The position numbers were made by a program, and so were the translations under genes. From NCBI GenBank assembly GCA_045592745.1, contig JAZNVH010000010.1:62001-126000 (forward strand): a DNA stretch of 64,000 nucleotides, written 5' to 3'. The notes below the pieces were generated by a model, which did no database searches, was not told the DNA's origin, and saw nothing but the letters and a program-made list of their open reading frames with translations. Below, piece by piece: positions 53,674 to 62,526 of the stretch. Source of the DNA: Aphodoplasma sp045592745 (GTDB lineage: Bacteria > Bacillota > Clostridia > UBA1381 > UMGS1253). Numbering within the stretch: position 1 is the stretch's first letter; each line of letters begins with the position of its first letter.

Positions 53674-54801
53674 ATGGTACAACACAAACAATTTGGTAAA
53701 AAAATACTTGACAGCATTGATCCTGTTTTAGTATGTCTTTGTATAACGGCATCGATTTTAGGCATTGTTGCAATTTTTTCAGCTACATACAGTATGGGTA
53801 CGTACAGGCTTGTTATAGTGCAAAGCTGTGCATTTGTGGTGGGTGTTATTGCTATGCTTTGTATAAGCCGTGTTGATTATGAGCTGTGGGGCGAGGCGAC
53901 AAAGCTTATATATATAGGAAATGTAATTCTTTTGGTACTTGTACTTTTTATCGGAATGGGACGTGATACAACGGGTACAAAGGGTTGGATTGATATTGGA
54001 CCGGTAAGCCTTCAGCCTGCAGAATTTGTAAAGCTTGGCTTTGTTTTAACGTTTGCAAAGCATTTGCAGGCAGTAAAAGACGATGTGAATTATATCCCCA
54101 CGCTTATTTTGCTTACACTTCATATGGCACTCATTGTGGGACTGATTCTTCTTCAGCCTGATGCAGGTACAGCAATGGTATTTGTATTCATCTTCTTATC
54201 GATGCTTTTTGCGGCAGGTTTTAGTTATAAATATCTTGCGGCAGGAACGATAGCTTTTGTAGTTGCAGCACCAATTTTCTGGTATTTTAAAGAAAGCTTT
54301 TTATCAACGTATCAGATTAACCGATTTTTAGTATTTTTTGACCCTTACCGCGACCCCGCAGGTGCAGGATACAATGTAATTCAGTCTGAAATATCAATTG
54401 GCTCAGGACAGCTTGCAGGTCAAGGGTATTTACAGGGAAGCCAAAATCAGCTTGAGTATCTTCCTGCAAAGCATACAGATTTTATATTTGCAACGATAGG
54501 CGAGGAGTGGGGCTTTATTGGCGCAATTGTTGTTGTAGCACTCTTAGTGTTTATAATTATGCGCTCTCTCTCGATTGCACGCAAGGTAAATGATGATTAT
54601 GGCTGCTTTATATGTGTAGGAATTGCGTCGATGTTTGCTTTTCATATGATTGAAAATATAGGAATGTGTTTGCAGCTTATGCCCGTTACGGGTATACCGC
54701 TCCCGTTTTTTAGTTATGGTGGTTCGTCACTTTTAACAAACCTTATGGCAATAGGCTTTGTCAATTCTGTCAGCAGGCGAACGCGTGGACTAAATTTTTA
54801 A
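53674..54801 (+). CDS. rodA: Rod shape-determining protein RodA (SEDS peptidoglycan polymerase)
   Basis: The 375-residue polytopic membrane protein is a SEDS family member that polymerises glycan strands of the cell wall with a class B PBP partner. About ten helices and the conserved 'GTKGWIDIGPVSLQPAEFVKLG', 'LILLQPDAGTAMVFVFIFL', 'LEYLPAKHTDFIFATIGEEWGFIG' and 'PLPFFSYGGSSLLTNL' segments are present; the short spacing fits RodA better than FtsW/SpoVE. ATG 53674 is used, though its ribosome site (GGAAGG) lies far upstream. No other cell-wall genes are adjacent. Confidence 0.92.
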   Translation: MVQHKQFGKKILDSIDPVLVCLCITASILGIVAIFSATYSMGTYRLVIVQSCAFVVGVIAMLCISRVDYELWGEATKLIYIGNVILLVLVLFIGMGRDTTGTKGWIDIGPVSLQPAEFVKLGFVLTFAKHLQAVKDDVNYIPTLILLTLHMALIVGLILLQPDAGTAMVFVFIFLSMLFAAGFSYKYLAAGTIAFVVAAPIFWYFKESFLSTYQINRFLVFFDPYRDPAGAGYNVIQSEISIGSGQLAGQGYLQGSQNQLEYLPAKHTDFIFATIGEEWGFIGAIVVVALLVFIIMRSLSIARKVNDDYGCFICVGIASMFAFHMIENIGMCLQLMPVTGIPLPFFSYGGSSLLTNLMAIGFVNSVSRRTRGLNF

Positions 54802-54815
54802 ATAAAATAGTTAAA

Positions 54816-54849
54816 AGAAAAAAGGAGAACAATTTGTTCTCCTTTTTTA
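54816..54849. terminator. Bidirectional terminator
   Basis: AAAAAAGGAGAACA / TGTTCTCCTTTTTT lies between the convergent rodA and HAD genes. Confidence 0.8.
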
Positions 54850-54862
54850 CACTTATTTACAC

Positions 54863-55504
54863 TTACATAAGCTCATCAAAGCTGAGTATATACATATCAG
54901 CCGTTTTTATTATTTTATCCGTATCTTTTTTTGAGTACTCCTCATGCACGCCTATGGTATAAAAGCCGGCGCTCTTTGCACTGTTTATACCTGAAAAAAT
55001 ATCTTCAAATACAACGCATTTTTCGGGTGCTATACCGAGCTTTTGTGCAGTGAGAAGATAAATATCAGGAAAATCTTTTCCACGCGAAACCTCATCTGCA
55101 TGCGTAATAGCATCAAATAAATCATATATGCCAAGATTTTTTAGTGCAGGCACATAAATTTCGGGATCAGATGCCGTCGCTATACCGAGTTTTATACCTT
55201 GCTTTTTAAGGTTATGTAAATACTCATGCGCACCGGGCTTCATATTTACGTTGCTCTTATATTCTTTTAATGCGAGCATATTCCATTCTTTTATCAAATC
55301 CTGTGGTGTGTCGGACAAAGAAAAACGCTCAATAGTATACTCCGCTGTTTGAATGACGCCCATTGGGTTAATTATATCCATATAATCATCGGGCACGTCA
55401 ATTCCGCGGCGTCCAAGAAAATTTTTATCAACCTCGTCCCATACCCATAACGAATCGAGCAGTGTTCCGTCTAAATCAAAAATTGCGCCTTCAAAATCTT
55501 TCAT
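54863..55504 (-). CDS. HAD family phosphatase (beta-phosphoglucomutase-like)
   Basis: The 213-residue HAD-superfamily hydrolase has the nucleophile motif 'FDLDGTLLDS' with two Asp residues, the 'GIATASDPEIY' (motif II Thr), and 'CVVFEDIFSGINSAKSAGF' (motif IV). It likely removes phosphate from a sugar phosphate or nucleotide; a phosphoglucomutase-like mutase role is possible. It follows the uxuA-SDR pair downstream on the same strand but is separated from it by a terminator. Confidence 0.87.
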   Translation of the reverse strand: MKDFEGAIFDLDGTLLDSLWVWDEVDKNFLGRRGIDVPDDYMDIINPMGVIQTAEYTIERFSLSDTPQDLIKEWNMLALKEYKSNVNMKPGAHEYLHNLKKQGIKLGIATASDPEIYVPALKNLGIYDLFDAITHADEVSRGKDFPDIYLLTAQKLGIAPEKCVVFEDIFSGINSAKSAGFYTIGVHEEYSKKDTDKIIKTADMYILSFDELM

Positions 55505-55585
55505 TATTTTACTCCTGTTTGTAAATCTGTATTTAATAATTATAATAACACATTTTTCTTTGTTTGTGAATACGCTTTTTATAAA

Positions 55586-55618
55586 AAAACACAGATGGTC
55601 TTAGCCATCTGTGTTTTC
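55586..55618 (-). terminator. Terminator of the uxuA-SDR operon
   Basis: AAAACACAGATGG (55586-55598) and CCATCTGTGTTTT (55605-55617) form a 13-bp stem with a 6-base loop. Confidence 0.85.
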
Positions 55619-55636
55619 TATGCTTAAAAATATTTT

Positions 55637-56479
55637 TTATACACCTGAATATGCTGAGAAGCCACCATCAACGGGAATTACAACACCTGTAACAAAAGCT
55701 GACTGTTCATTGTCAACAAGATACAAAAGTGTGCCAAGAAGATCCTCGGGTACACCAAAACGCTTCATTGGTGTTGCGTTTAAAATCTTGTGTGAACGCT
55801 CAGTATAGCTGCCGTCTTCATTTGTAAGAAGAGACTTGTTCTGCGCTGTAAGGAAGAATCCCGGTGCGATTGCGTTTACACGAATTCCTGTCTTGGCAAA
55901 GTGTACTGCAAGCCACTGTGTAAAGTTTGATATAGCAGCTTTTGCACCCGAGTATGCGGGTATTCTTGTAAGCGGACAAAACGCATTCATTGATGAAACG
56001 TTAAGAATAATACCGTCTTCGTTTCTTGCCATATCCTCTGCAAAAACCTGAGTCGGAAGCAGTGTTCCAAGGAAGTTTAGGTCAAATACAAAACGGATTC
56101 CGTCGGGGTCTAAATCAAAGAATGATTTTACAGCCTCGTCATCTATATCACCCGGCTCGTATGTGTCTTTTTGTGTAGAGCCTTTGGGATTGTTTCCGCC
56201 GGCACCATTTATAAGAACATCAACCTTACCAAGCTTTTCGTTTATTATCTTTTTTGCTTCTACCAAAGAATCGCGAACTAAAACATTACATCCGACTGCG
56301 ATTGCGTTTCCACCGTTTTTGTTTATTTCTTCTGCAACATTTGCTGCAGCCTGCTCATTTAAGTCAAGCAGTGCAATTTTTGCGCCGCACTCGCCGAGTG
56401 CTTTTGCAAATTCACTGCACAAGATACCGCCTGCGCCTGTTACAACGCAAACCTTGCCACTTAAATCAATCTTTCTCAT
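55637..56479 (-). CDS. SDR family oxidoreductase, probable D-mannonate oxidoreductase
   Basis: The 280-residue short-chain dehydrogenase has the Rossmann 'VVTGAGGILCSEFAKALGECGAKIALLD' cofactor site, the catalytic 'YSGAKAAISNF' (Tyr-x3-Lys) and 'SSMNAF' Ser. Its start overlaps the uxuA stop by four bases. Next to mannonate dehydratase in the same transcript, the natural job is reducing fructuronate to mannonate, as for the SDR-type UxuB in Bacillus. The specificity is an inference from the neighbourhood. Confidence 0.87.
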   Translation of the reverse strand: MRKIDLSGKVCVVTGAGGILCSEFAKALGECGAKIALLDLNEQAAANVAEEINKNGGNAIAVGCNVLVRDSLVEAKKIINEKLGKVDVLINGAGGNNPKGSTQKDTYEPGDIDDEAVKSFFDLDPDGIRFVFDLNFLGTLLPTQVFAEDMARNEDGIILNVSSMNAFCPLTRIPAYSGAKAAISNFTQWLAVHFAKTGIRVNAIAPGFFLTAQNKSLLTNEDGSYTERSHKILNATPMKRFGVPEDLLGTLLYLVDNEQSAFVTGVVIPVDGGFSAYSGV

Positions 56480-57531
56480 GCTTTGATACCGTCCTTTGCA
56501 TTTTTGTCAATTGCTTCCCAAAGGCCGTTTATATAAGTTGCACCAAGTGCTCTGTCGAAAAGACCATAACCCGGGCGGCCTTTTTCACCCCAGATCATAC
56601 GACCGTGGTCGGGACGCACATACATATCAAAGCCTATTTCATGCATTGCTTTCATAATTTCATACATATCAAGTGAACCGCAGGAAGAAAGATGAGCTGC
56701 TTCTTCAAAGCAATGATCATCTGTGATTTTAATGTTACGAAGGTGAATAAAGTGTGCTCTTTCGCCATATTTGCGGATAATTGCCGGCAAATCATTTGCG
56801 GGTGATGCTCCAAGGCTGCCTGTGCAAACTGTGAAACCATTGTTGATGCTTGGACAGATTTTAATCATCTTATCATAGCTGTCAGCACCTGTGATTATGC
56901 GCGGAAGTCCGAAAATCGGCCACGGCGGGTCATCGGGGTGGATTGCCATTTTCATATCTACCTCGTCGCATACCGGAATGATGGCGTTAAGGAAGTATGC
57001 AAAGTTTTCCCAAAGCTTGTCTGCGTCAATATCTTTATACTCGTCCAAAAGCTTGTTAAGACCATCTTTTGTATAGCTTGAATCCCAGCCGGGAAGTGAC
57101 AAATCCGATGTGCGCGGATTCATAGCGTCAACCTCTGCCTGTCTGAAGATAAGCGCGCTTGAATTGTCGTCAAGCTTGTAATCAAGGTCTGAACGGAGCC
57201 AGTCAAATACAGGCATAAAGTTATAGCAGATAACCTTTATACCATATTTTGCAAGATTTCTTATTGTCTGGCAATAATTAGCAAGATATCTGTCGCGCGA
57301 AGGCTTTCCGAGCTTGATATCCTCGTGTACAGGAACACTTTCAATTACGTCGAGCTTGAGTCCTGCATTTTCAACCTTTTTTACCAACGCAGCAATGCTG
57401 CCTTCGTCCCACACTTCGCCAACAGGGATATCGTAAATTGCGCTTACGATAGAATACATGCCTGGAATCTGGCGTATGTACTCGAGTGTTACCGGGTCAG
57501 AATCGCCATACCAGCGAAATGACATTTTCAT
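56476..57531 (-). CDS. uxuA: Mannonate dehydratase UxuA
   Basis: The 351-residue TIM-barrel enzyme dehydrates D-mannonate to 2-keto-3-deoxygluconate in glucuronate breakdown. The 'FRWYGDSDPVTLEYIRQIP' start and the metal-site histidine and cysteine in 'MAIHPDDPPWPIFGLPRI' and 'FTVCTGSLGASP' are characteristic. Its upstream region lacks a clear strong ribosome site (AAAGG is about 15 bases away), so the start codon is less certain. It leads the operon with the SDR gene. Confidence 0.95.
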   Translation of the reverse strand: MKMSFRWYGDSDPVTLEYIRQIPGMYSIVSAIYDIPVGEVWDEGSIAALVKKVENAGLKLDVIESVPVHEDIKLGKPSRDRYLANYCQTIRNLAKYGIKVICYNFMPVFDWLRSDLDYKLDDNSSALIFRQAEVDAMNPRTSDLSLPGWDSSYTKDGLNKLLDEYKDIDADKLWENFAYFLNAIIPVCDEVDMKMAIHPDDPPWPIFGLPRIITGADSYDKMIKICPSINNGFTVCTGSLGASPANDLPAIIRKYGERAHFIHLRNIKITDDHCFEEAAHLSSCGSLDMYEIMKAMHEIGFDMYVRPDHGRMIWGEKGRPGYGLFDRALGATYINGLWEAIDKNAKDGIKA

Positions 57532-57819
57532 AATAATTTCACGAACCTTTCTGTCTAATATTGTTTGAATTACTTTATATATGTACGCATGTGCGCCATA
57601 ATACTTTTTTATATTGTTTTAGTGAACTGCACTCATATTATCCTATATCTATAATACAAAAATTGATTTTATCCATAAATTGTTCTCTCTTTATTTTACA
57701 ATATAAATCAAATAGTTTCAAGTACTTTATTTAAAGAATTATATGCAAGAGTAAAAGCGTTAAGATATATTATCCTATAAATGATTAATTCTACAATTTT
57801 TGATGTTGTTTTTATAAAG
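57532..57819. other. uxuA upstream region
   Basis: The 288 bases between uxuA and the rhaB terminator are A/T rich with no credible gene. The word ATATTATCCTATA occurs twice (57635-57647 and 57768-57780), 133 bp apart, and may be a regulator site. No consensus promoter could be fixed by eye. Confidence 0.4.
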
Positions 57820-57853
57820 AAATAGCTGCTGAAATATCATCAGCAGCTATTTT
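57820..57853 (-). terminator. Terminator of rhaB
   Basis: AAATAGCTGCTGA (57820-57832) pairs with TCAGCAGCTATTT (57840-57852) with a 7-base loop. Confidence 0.85.
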
Positions 57854-57876
57854 GAATTAAAAAACTTTACATATAC

Positions 57877-59331
57877 TTATTTGCATATTTCGATGTACTT
57901 TTCGTATGCCTTATCCCACAAATCCATATCCTGAGGCTCGTAACGAACGAGGTTATACGAATTTTCAACAACCTCGCGCGCAGCTTCAAGCGAATTAATC
58001 TCGCCAAGCGCCACATACTGCATAAGTGCGTTTCCTATGCTTGTAGCTTCTACCGGACCTGCAATTACTGGAATTTTTGTCGCATTTGCAATAAACTGAC
58101 AAAGTATCTTACTCTGTGTGCCACCGCCAACAGCGTGGATTGCTTCGATTTTTTCCGGAAGCATTGTCGAAATCTCTTTTACAGATTTTGCACACTCAAG
58201 TGCAAGACTTTCAATAATTGTGCGGTTAAGCTCGCCAAGTGTTTCGGGCTTATTTTGATTTGTCATTTTGGCAAATTTTTCAATACGGGCTACCATATCG
58301 CCGGGGCGTGAGAATGCATCATAATTAGGATTGATAATGCATTTAAACGGCTCAGCCTTTACTGCAGCATCCTCAAGTTCTTGATATGAAACTGTGGTGC
58401 CTTTGCGTGCAAGTGCACGACGGCTTTCCTGCTGAATCCAGAGTCCCATTATATTATGAAGGAAACGATATGTTCCAAAAACGCCTCCCTCGTTTGTATA
58501 GTTATAAGACTGACTCTGCTCGGTTATAATAGGCTCTGTTGTTTCAGCGCCGAGCAGTAGCCATGTTCCGCAGCTTATATATAAATTCTTGTTTGGATTT
58601 TTCATCGGTGCGGCAACAACCGCGGATGCTGTATCATGAGATGCAACAGCAATCACAGGAACGCTTTCTACACCAAGCTCTTCGCATATTTCATCGCTTA
58701 GATTGCCGATAATACTGCCGGGCATTACGATGTCTGCAAATTTGTTATCAAGGTCAAAGCTTTTCAAAAGCTCATTATCAAAATCACGTGATTTTGCATT
58801 AAGCATCTGACTTGTTGATGCAATTGTGTACTCTGTTTTTTTCACGCCTGTAAGCATATAGTTAAACAGGTCGGGAATAAAGAGGGCGCTGTCAGCTGCG
58901 GCAAAAACGGGTTCCTTTGCAGAACACATATACTGGAAAAGTGTGTTGATAAAAGCAAACTGTATACCGGTTTTATCAAAGATATTTTGCTTTTGCTCAT
59001 CTGTAAGAACTATTGCATCGGTACGTGTATCGCGGTAGTGATACGGATTTTGCAAAAGGCGACCGTCTTTGTCAAGAAGACCATAATCAACGCCCCATGT
59101 GTCTATACCGATAGCACCAAATTTTTTGCCTGCATTTTTACATTTTAAAATGCCCTGTTTGATTTCGTGAAAAAGTCTTAACACATCCCAGTGATAGTTT
59201 CCGCGAACCATTACGGGGTCATTATCAAAACGGTGAATTTCCTCATAGGTAAGCTTGCCGTTTTCATAAGAGAAAATCAGCGCACGTCCGCTTGAGGCAC
59301 CAAAGTCAAATGCGAGAACATTTTTACTCAT
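57877..59331 (-). CDS. rhaB: Rhamnulokinase RhaB
   Basis: The 484-residue FGGY sugar kinase phosphorylates L-rhamnulose at C1. The N-terminal 'FDFGASSGRALIF' phosphate loop, 'GIDTWGVDYGLLDKDG' sugar-binding segment, and 'HAVGGGTQSKILCQFIANAT' near the C terminus match RhaB. It lies 56 bases downstream of rhaA on the same strand. Confidence 0.95.
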   Translation of the reverse strand: MSKNVLAFDFGASSGRALIFSYENGKLTYEEIHRFDNDPVMVRGNYHWDVLRLFHEIKQGILKCKNAGKKFGAIGIDTWGVDYGLLDKDGRLLQNPYHYRDTRTDAIVLTDEQKQNIFDKTGIQFAFINTLFQYMCSAKEPVFAAADSALFIPDLFNYMLTGVKKTEYTIASTSQMLNAKSRDFDNELLKSFDLDNKFADIVMPGSIIGNLSDEICEELGVESVPVIAVASHDTASAVVAAPMKNPNKNLYISCGTWLLLGAETTEPIITEQSQSYNYTNEGGVFGTYRFLHNIMGLWIQQESRRALARKGTTVSYQELEDAAVKAEPFKCIINPNYDAFSRPGDMVARIEKFAKMTNQNKPETLGELNRTIIESLALECAKSVKEISTMLPEKIEAIHAVGGGTQSKILCQFIANATKIPVIAGPVEATSIGNALMQYVALGEINSLEAAREVVENSYNLVRYEPQDMDLWDKAYEKYIEICK

Positions 59332-59387
59332 AGAGTTTTCTTCCTTTCTACCGCTTGTGTGCGTTTTGATTTATATAAAAGTAAGAT

Positions 59388-60623
59388 TTATCTTTTTGAA
59401 AGAACGTCTTTTTCGTACTTTTTAACCTCGCCGAGCCATTCAAGTGAGCCGGGTACGTTTGCGCGATTTAAGAACTCATCCCATACAGCGCTCCATGGCA
59501 TAGCCTTCATTTCTTCCATAAGAGCAAGGCGTGATGAATAGTCACCATTCTTCTCGATATCAAACAATGTCTTTGTAGGCTCCAAAAGACCCATAAGAAT
59601 TGCTTTTTGTGTATTTCTTATACCAATTACCCATGCAGCAATACGGTTAATGCTTGCATCGAAGAAATCAAGACCGATATATACTTTATTAAACAAGTCG
59701 TGTCTTGCAATTTCGCTCATAATGCGCATAAGCTCGTCATCTAATACTACAACGTGGTCACTGTCCCAACGTACAGGACGGCTTGTATGAAGAAGTATAC
59801 CGGGCACATAATCAATTATACCTGTGATTTTATCTGACACATACTCTGTGGGATGGAAGTGGCCTGTATCAAGAGTAAGAAGTGTCTGATTTTTTACAGC
59901 GTAGCCTGTATAGAACTCGTGTGAGCCTACTGTATAGCTTTCTGCGCCAATACCGAAAACTTTACTTTCAACAGAATCAAGATTGTAAGGAGTCTTCTTT
60001 GCAAATACTTTATCAAGTGAATCTGCAAGTCTTTGTCTGTATATGTATCTGTTTGCGGGAGTATCTTTAAAGCCGTCGGGAATCCACACGTTTGTTACGG
60101 CTTTGCTATCAAGCTTTTTGCCGATGTTATCAGCAATTTCTCTCATAGCGATACAATGCTCAACCCAGAAATCTCTGATGCCGTCATCGAGGCTTGAAAG
60201 TGTAAAACCGTCAGCCTTTGGATGTGCAAAAAGTGTTGGGTTAAAATCAAGACCTATACCTTCGCTCTGTGCAAACTCGAGCCAGTTTTCAAAATGCTCG
60301 GGCAAAAGGTTGTTACGCTCAACCACCTTGCCGTTTGTTTCTGCATAATTTGCATGAAGGCTTATGCGGTGCTTACCACCGATGAGTGAAAACACCTTTT
60401 TGATATCCTCGCGAAGCTCTGATGGAGTTGTTGCTTTGCCCGGATAATTACCGGTAGCTGCAATACCTCCTGAAAGCTCGTTCTGAGAAACCTCGAAGCC
60501 ATCAATATCATCGCCCTGCCAGCAGTGTACTGATATAGGTGTGTTAAATAATTTTTCAATTGCCGCCTCGGTATCTACTCCGATTTCGGCATATTTTTGT
60601 TTTGCTAATTCGTACATAGTCAT
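59388..60623 (-). CDS. rhaA: L-rhamnose isomerase RhaA
   Basis: The 411-residue isomerase converts L-rhamnose to L-rhamnulose. The start 'MYELAKQKYAEIGVDTEAAIEKL', 'SVHCWQGDDIDGFE', 'VWIPDGFKDTPANR', 'TLDTGHFHPTEYVSDKI' and 'RWDSDHVVVLDDEL' are all RhaA-like, with the metal-binding His/Asp residues. ATG 60623 follows AAGGAGG; the longer frame upstream lacks such a site. It leads the rhaA-rhaB operon; no aldolase (rhaD) is present. Confidence 0.96.
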   Translation of the reverse strand: MTMYELAKQKYAEIGVDTEAAIEKLFNTPISVHCWQGDDIDGFEVSQNELSGGIAATGNYPGKATTPSELREDIKKVFSLIGGKHRISLHANYAETNGKVVERNNLLPEHFENWLEFAQSEGIGLDFNPTLFAHPKADGFTLSSLDDGIRDFWVEHCIAMREIADNIGKKLDSKAVTNVWIPDGFKDTPANRYIYRQRLADSLDKVFAKKTPYNLDSVESKVFGIGAESYTVGSHEFYTGYAVKNQTLLTLDTGHFHPTEYVSDKITGIIDYVPGILLHTSRPVRWDSDHVVVLDDELMRIMSEIARHDLFNKVYIGLDFFDASINRIAAWVIGIRNTQKAILMGLLEPTKTLFDIEKNGDYSSRLALMEEMKAMPWSAVWDEFLNRANVPGSLEWLGEVKKYEKDVLSKR

Positions 60624-60663
60624 AATAATTGCCTCCTTAGTAGTTTTTAATAATAACATAAAT

Positions 60664-60692
60664 ATTTTACCATATAAATAAAAAATAGACAA
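60664..60692 (-). promoter_or_regulatory. Promoter of rhaAB
   Basis: On the minus strand TTGTCT (60692-60687) and TAAAAT (60669-60664) are 17 bp apart, about 41 bases before the rhaA start. Confidence 0.6.
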
Positions 60693-60760
60693 TAGGCAAA
60701 TATATTTTTTTGCTATTTTTTAAGCTGAAGAAAAAATATGAATAAAATTAAAAAAAACAC

Positions 60761-60789
60761 TTGACAAAAAAAAAGTAATATGATATATT
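60761..60789 (+). promoter_or_regulatory. Sigma-A promoter of the LeuA-like operon
   Basis: TTGACA at 60761-60766 and TATATT at 60784-60789 are 17 bp apart, starting a transcript near 60796 that contains the T-box leader. Confidence 0.8.
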
Positions 60790-60796
60790 TACTCCA

Positions 60797-61082
60797 TTAT
60801 CACATAAACGCAGTGATGCGGAATAGTAGGCAAAATACTTTCGCCAAAAGAGAGATGCCGGTTGGTGCAAGGCATTGGGAAAGATTTGCCGAACTCACCG
60901 CGGAGCGGCTGCCGTGAAATGTTTGGAGAGTAGGGGCAGACGGGAACTCCCGTAACAGAGTAAAGATGTGTTGGCATCTTGAGGGCATCCTTTGTGGATG
61001 AAGAAGAGTGGTACCGCGGAAGCAAAAAAGGATTTTACGCTTTCGTCTCTTTGAATAAACGAAGAGACGAAAGCTTTTTTTG
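60797..61082 (+). promoter_or_regulatory. T-box riboswitch of the LeuA-like/acyl-CoA synthetase operon
   Basis: The leader has the full T-box set: 'GATG..GGAATAGTA' at the base of Stem I (about 60815-60828), the 'AGAGAG' and 'GAACTCACC..GGAG' top-loop elements (60850-60905), Stem III GACGGG/CCCGT (60939-60953), the T-box sequence GAGTGGTACCGCGGA (61006-61020), and a terminator GCTTTCGTCTCTT / AAGAGACGAAAGC (61039-61074) ending in a T run. The specifier could not be fixed: near 60908-60914, CTG (Leu), GCT (Ala) and TGC (Cys) are possible. A downstream LeuA homologue favours Leu. Confidence 0.9.
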
Positions 61083-61135
61083 TAAATTGAAAAAGCTTTG
61101 GGAAATGAGCTTTGAAAGGGAAGGGGTTTTATCCA

Positions 61136-62524
61136 ATGAGAAAAATCAACGTATCGGACATTACATTAAAAAAACTGGCACAAACAAGAGAGGTTGCACT
61201 GCTATTTCGTGAAAAGACAGCGATTGCTGCGTGCGCAGACGCTCTCGGCGTAGATGCTATTGAACTTGCGGCAATTAAAAATTTGCGTGAAGATACTATC
61301 GTTTATAAAACGATTGCAAAAAATATTCAAAAAAGTATTGTTGCAATTCCGGTTGGTTTTTCTTTTGATGACGTGGCAAATGCGTGGGAATGTGTAAAGG
61401 AAGCCGCAAAACCGAGACTGCAGGTAGAAGTGCCCACATCAACAGTTCAGATGGAGTATATGTATCATCTTAAAGCAGACAAAATGATAGCAAAAATCGC
61501 CGAGCTTGTTACAGAAGCGAAAAAGCTTTGTGATGATGTAGAGCTTGTTGCAACTGATGCTACACGTGCTGATGAAGAGTTTTTGATTGAAGCTGCAAAG
61601 ACAGCCGAACAAAATGGCGCAAAGATTATTACAATCTGTGACGATGCGGGTGTGGCTTTGCCTGAGGAAATTGCAGAGCTTGTTTCTAAAGTAAAGCAGG
61701 CTGTAAATGCAGATGTTTATGTGCAGGTATCAGACAGTATCGGTATGGCAGTATCGGCGGCGGTATCTGCAATCGGAGCGGGCGCAGATGGACTAAAATG
61801 TGCAATGGCAGGAGAAGATTCGCTTTCTATGGGCGCTTTGGCAAAAATGGTTTCAGCACGCGGAGATGCGATTGGCGCTTCGGTAGCTTTGGAGAATACA
61901 AAAATTCACGCAAGTATCGAGGATATGCTTTCTAAAATCAATCATGCAGGATATGAAAGTGCAGATGACGTTAGCGAGAAAAAGAAGATTTTGCTTGATG
62001 AGGATAGTACACTTTCTGATGTGGCATATGCGGCAAATGTGCTTGGTTATGATTTGTCCGACGAGGATAATGGAAAGGTTTATAAGGCACTTATGCAGGT
62101 TTGTGAGAAGAAAGGCTCTGTCGGAGTAAAAGAATTTGAAGCACTTATTGCAAGCAGTGCAATGCAGGCACCGTCAACATATCATTTTGAAAGCTATTCG
62201 ACAAGTTGTGGTAATTTAACAAGTGCAATGTCACAGGTAACGCTAAGATGCGGTGATGAAATTCTTTGCGGTGTAAGCACGGGCGACGGTCCGATTGATT
62301 CGGTATTTCGTGCAATAGAGCAAAGCATAGGATATCATTATGAGCTTGACGATTTCCAGATTCAGTCGGTAACAGATGGCAAGGAAGCGCTTGGCTCTGC
62401 CTTGGTAAAGCTTCGCGTAGGCGGCAAGCTCTATTCAGGTAACGGCAGCTCTACTGATATTGTTGCAGCAAGTATAAGAGCATACATAAATGCGCTTAAC
62501 AAGATTGTGTTTGAGGAGGCGTAA
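61136..62524 (+). CDS. 2-isopropylmalate synthase-like protein with a degenerate active site
   Basis: The 462-residue protein has an HMGL-like TIM-barrel half (about 1-270; 'RLQVEVPTSTVQMEY' and 'ATDATRADEEFLIEA' retained) and an intact-looking LeuA dimer/allosteric domain (about 340-460, 'GDGPIDSVFRAIEQSIG' and 'GSSTDIVAASIRAYINALNKI'). All metal ligands of the family are lost: the 'RDGEQ' motif reads 'KKLAQ' (12-16), 'HCHNDLG' reads 'QVSDSIG' (197-203), and the Asn of 'GERAGN' is gone. It cannot be an ordinary isopropylmalate synthase. Its gene follows a T-box and is three bases before the acyl-CoA synthetase fusion. ATG 61136 has GGGAAGGGG upstream. Confidence 0.85.
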   Translation: MRKINVSDITLKKLAQTREVALLFREKTAIAACADALGVDAIELAAIKNLREDTIVYKTIAKNIQKSIVAIPVGFSFDDVANAWECVKEAAKPRLQVEVPTSTVQMEYMYHLKADKMIAKIAELVTEAKKLCDDVELVATDATRADEEFLIEAAKTAEQNGAKIITICDDAGVALPEEIAELVSKVKQAVNADVYVQVSDSIGMAVSAAVSAIGAGADGLKCAMAGEDSLSMGALAKMVSARGDAIGASVALENTKIHASIEDMLSKINHAGYESADDVSEKKKILLDEDSTLSDVAYAANVLGYDLSDEDNGKVYKALMQVCEKKGSVGVKEFEALIASSAMQAPSTYHFESYSTSCGNLTSAMSQVTLRCGDEILCGVSTGDGPIDSVFRAIEQSIGYHYELDDFQIQSVTDGKEALGSALVKLRVGGKLYSGNGSSTDIVAASIRAYINALNKIVFEEA

Positions 62525-62526
62525 GG

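Noticed and set aside
60789..61212. Short frames on both strands in the 60.8-61.2 kb leader
   Set aside because: They overlap the T-box Stem I, the T-box sequence or the terminator, whose RNA features explain the sequence better.
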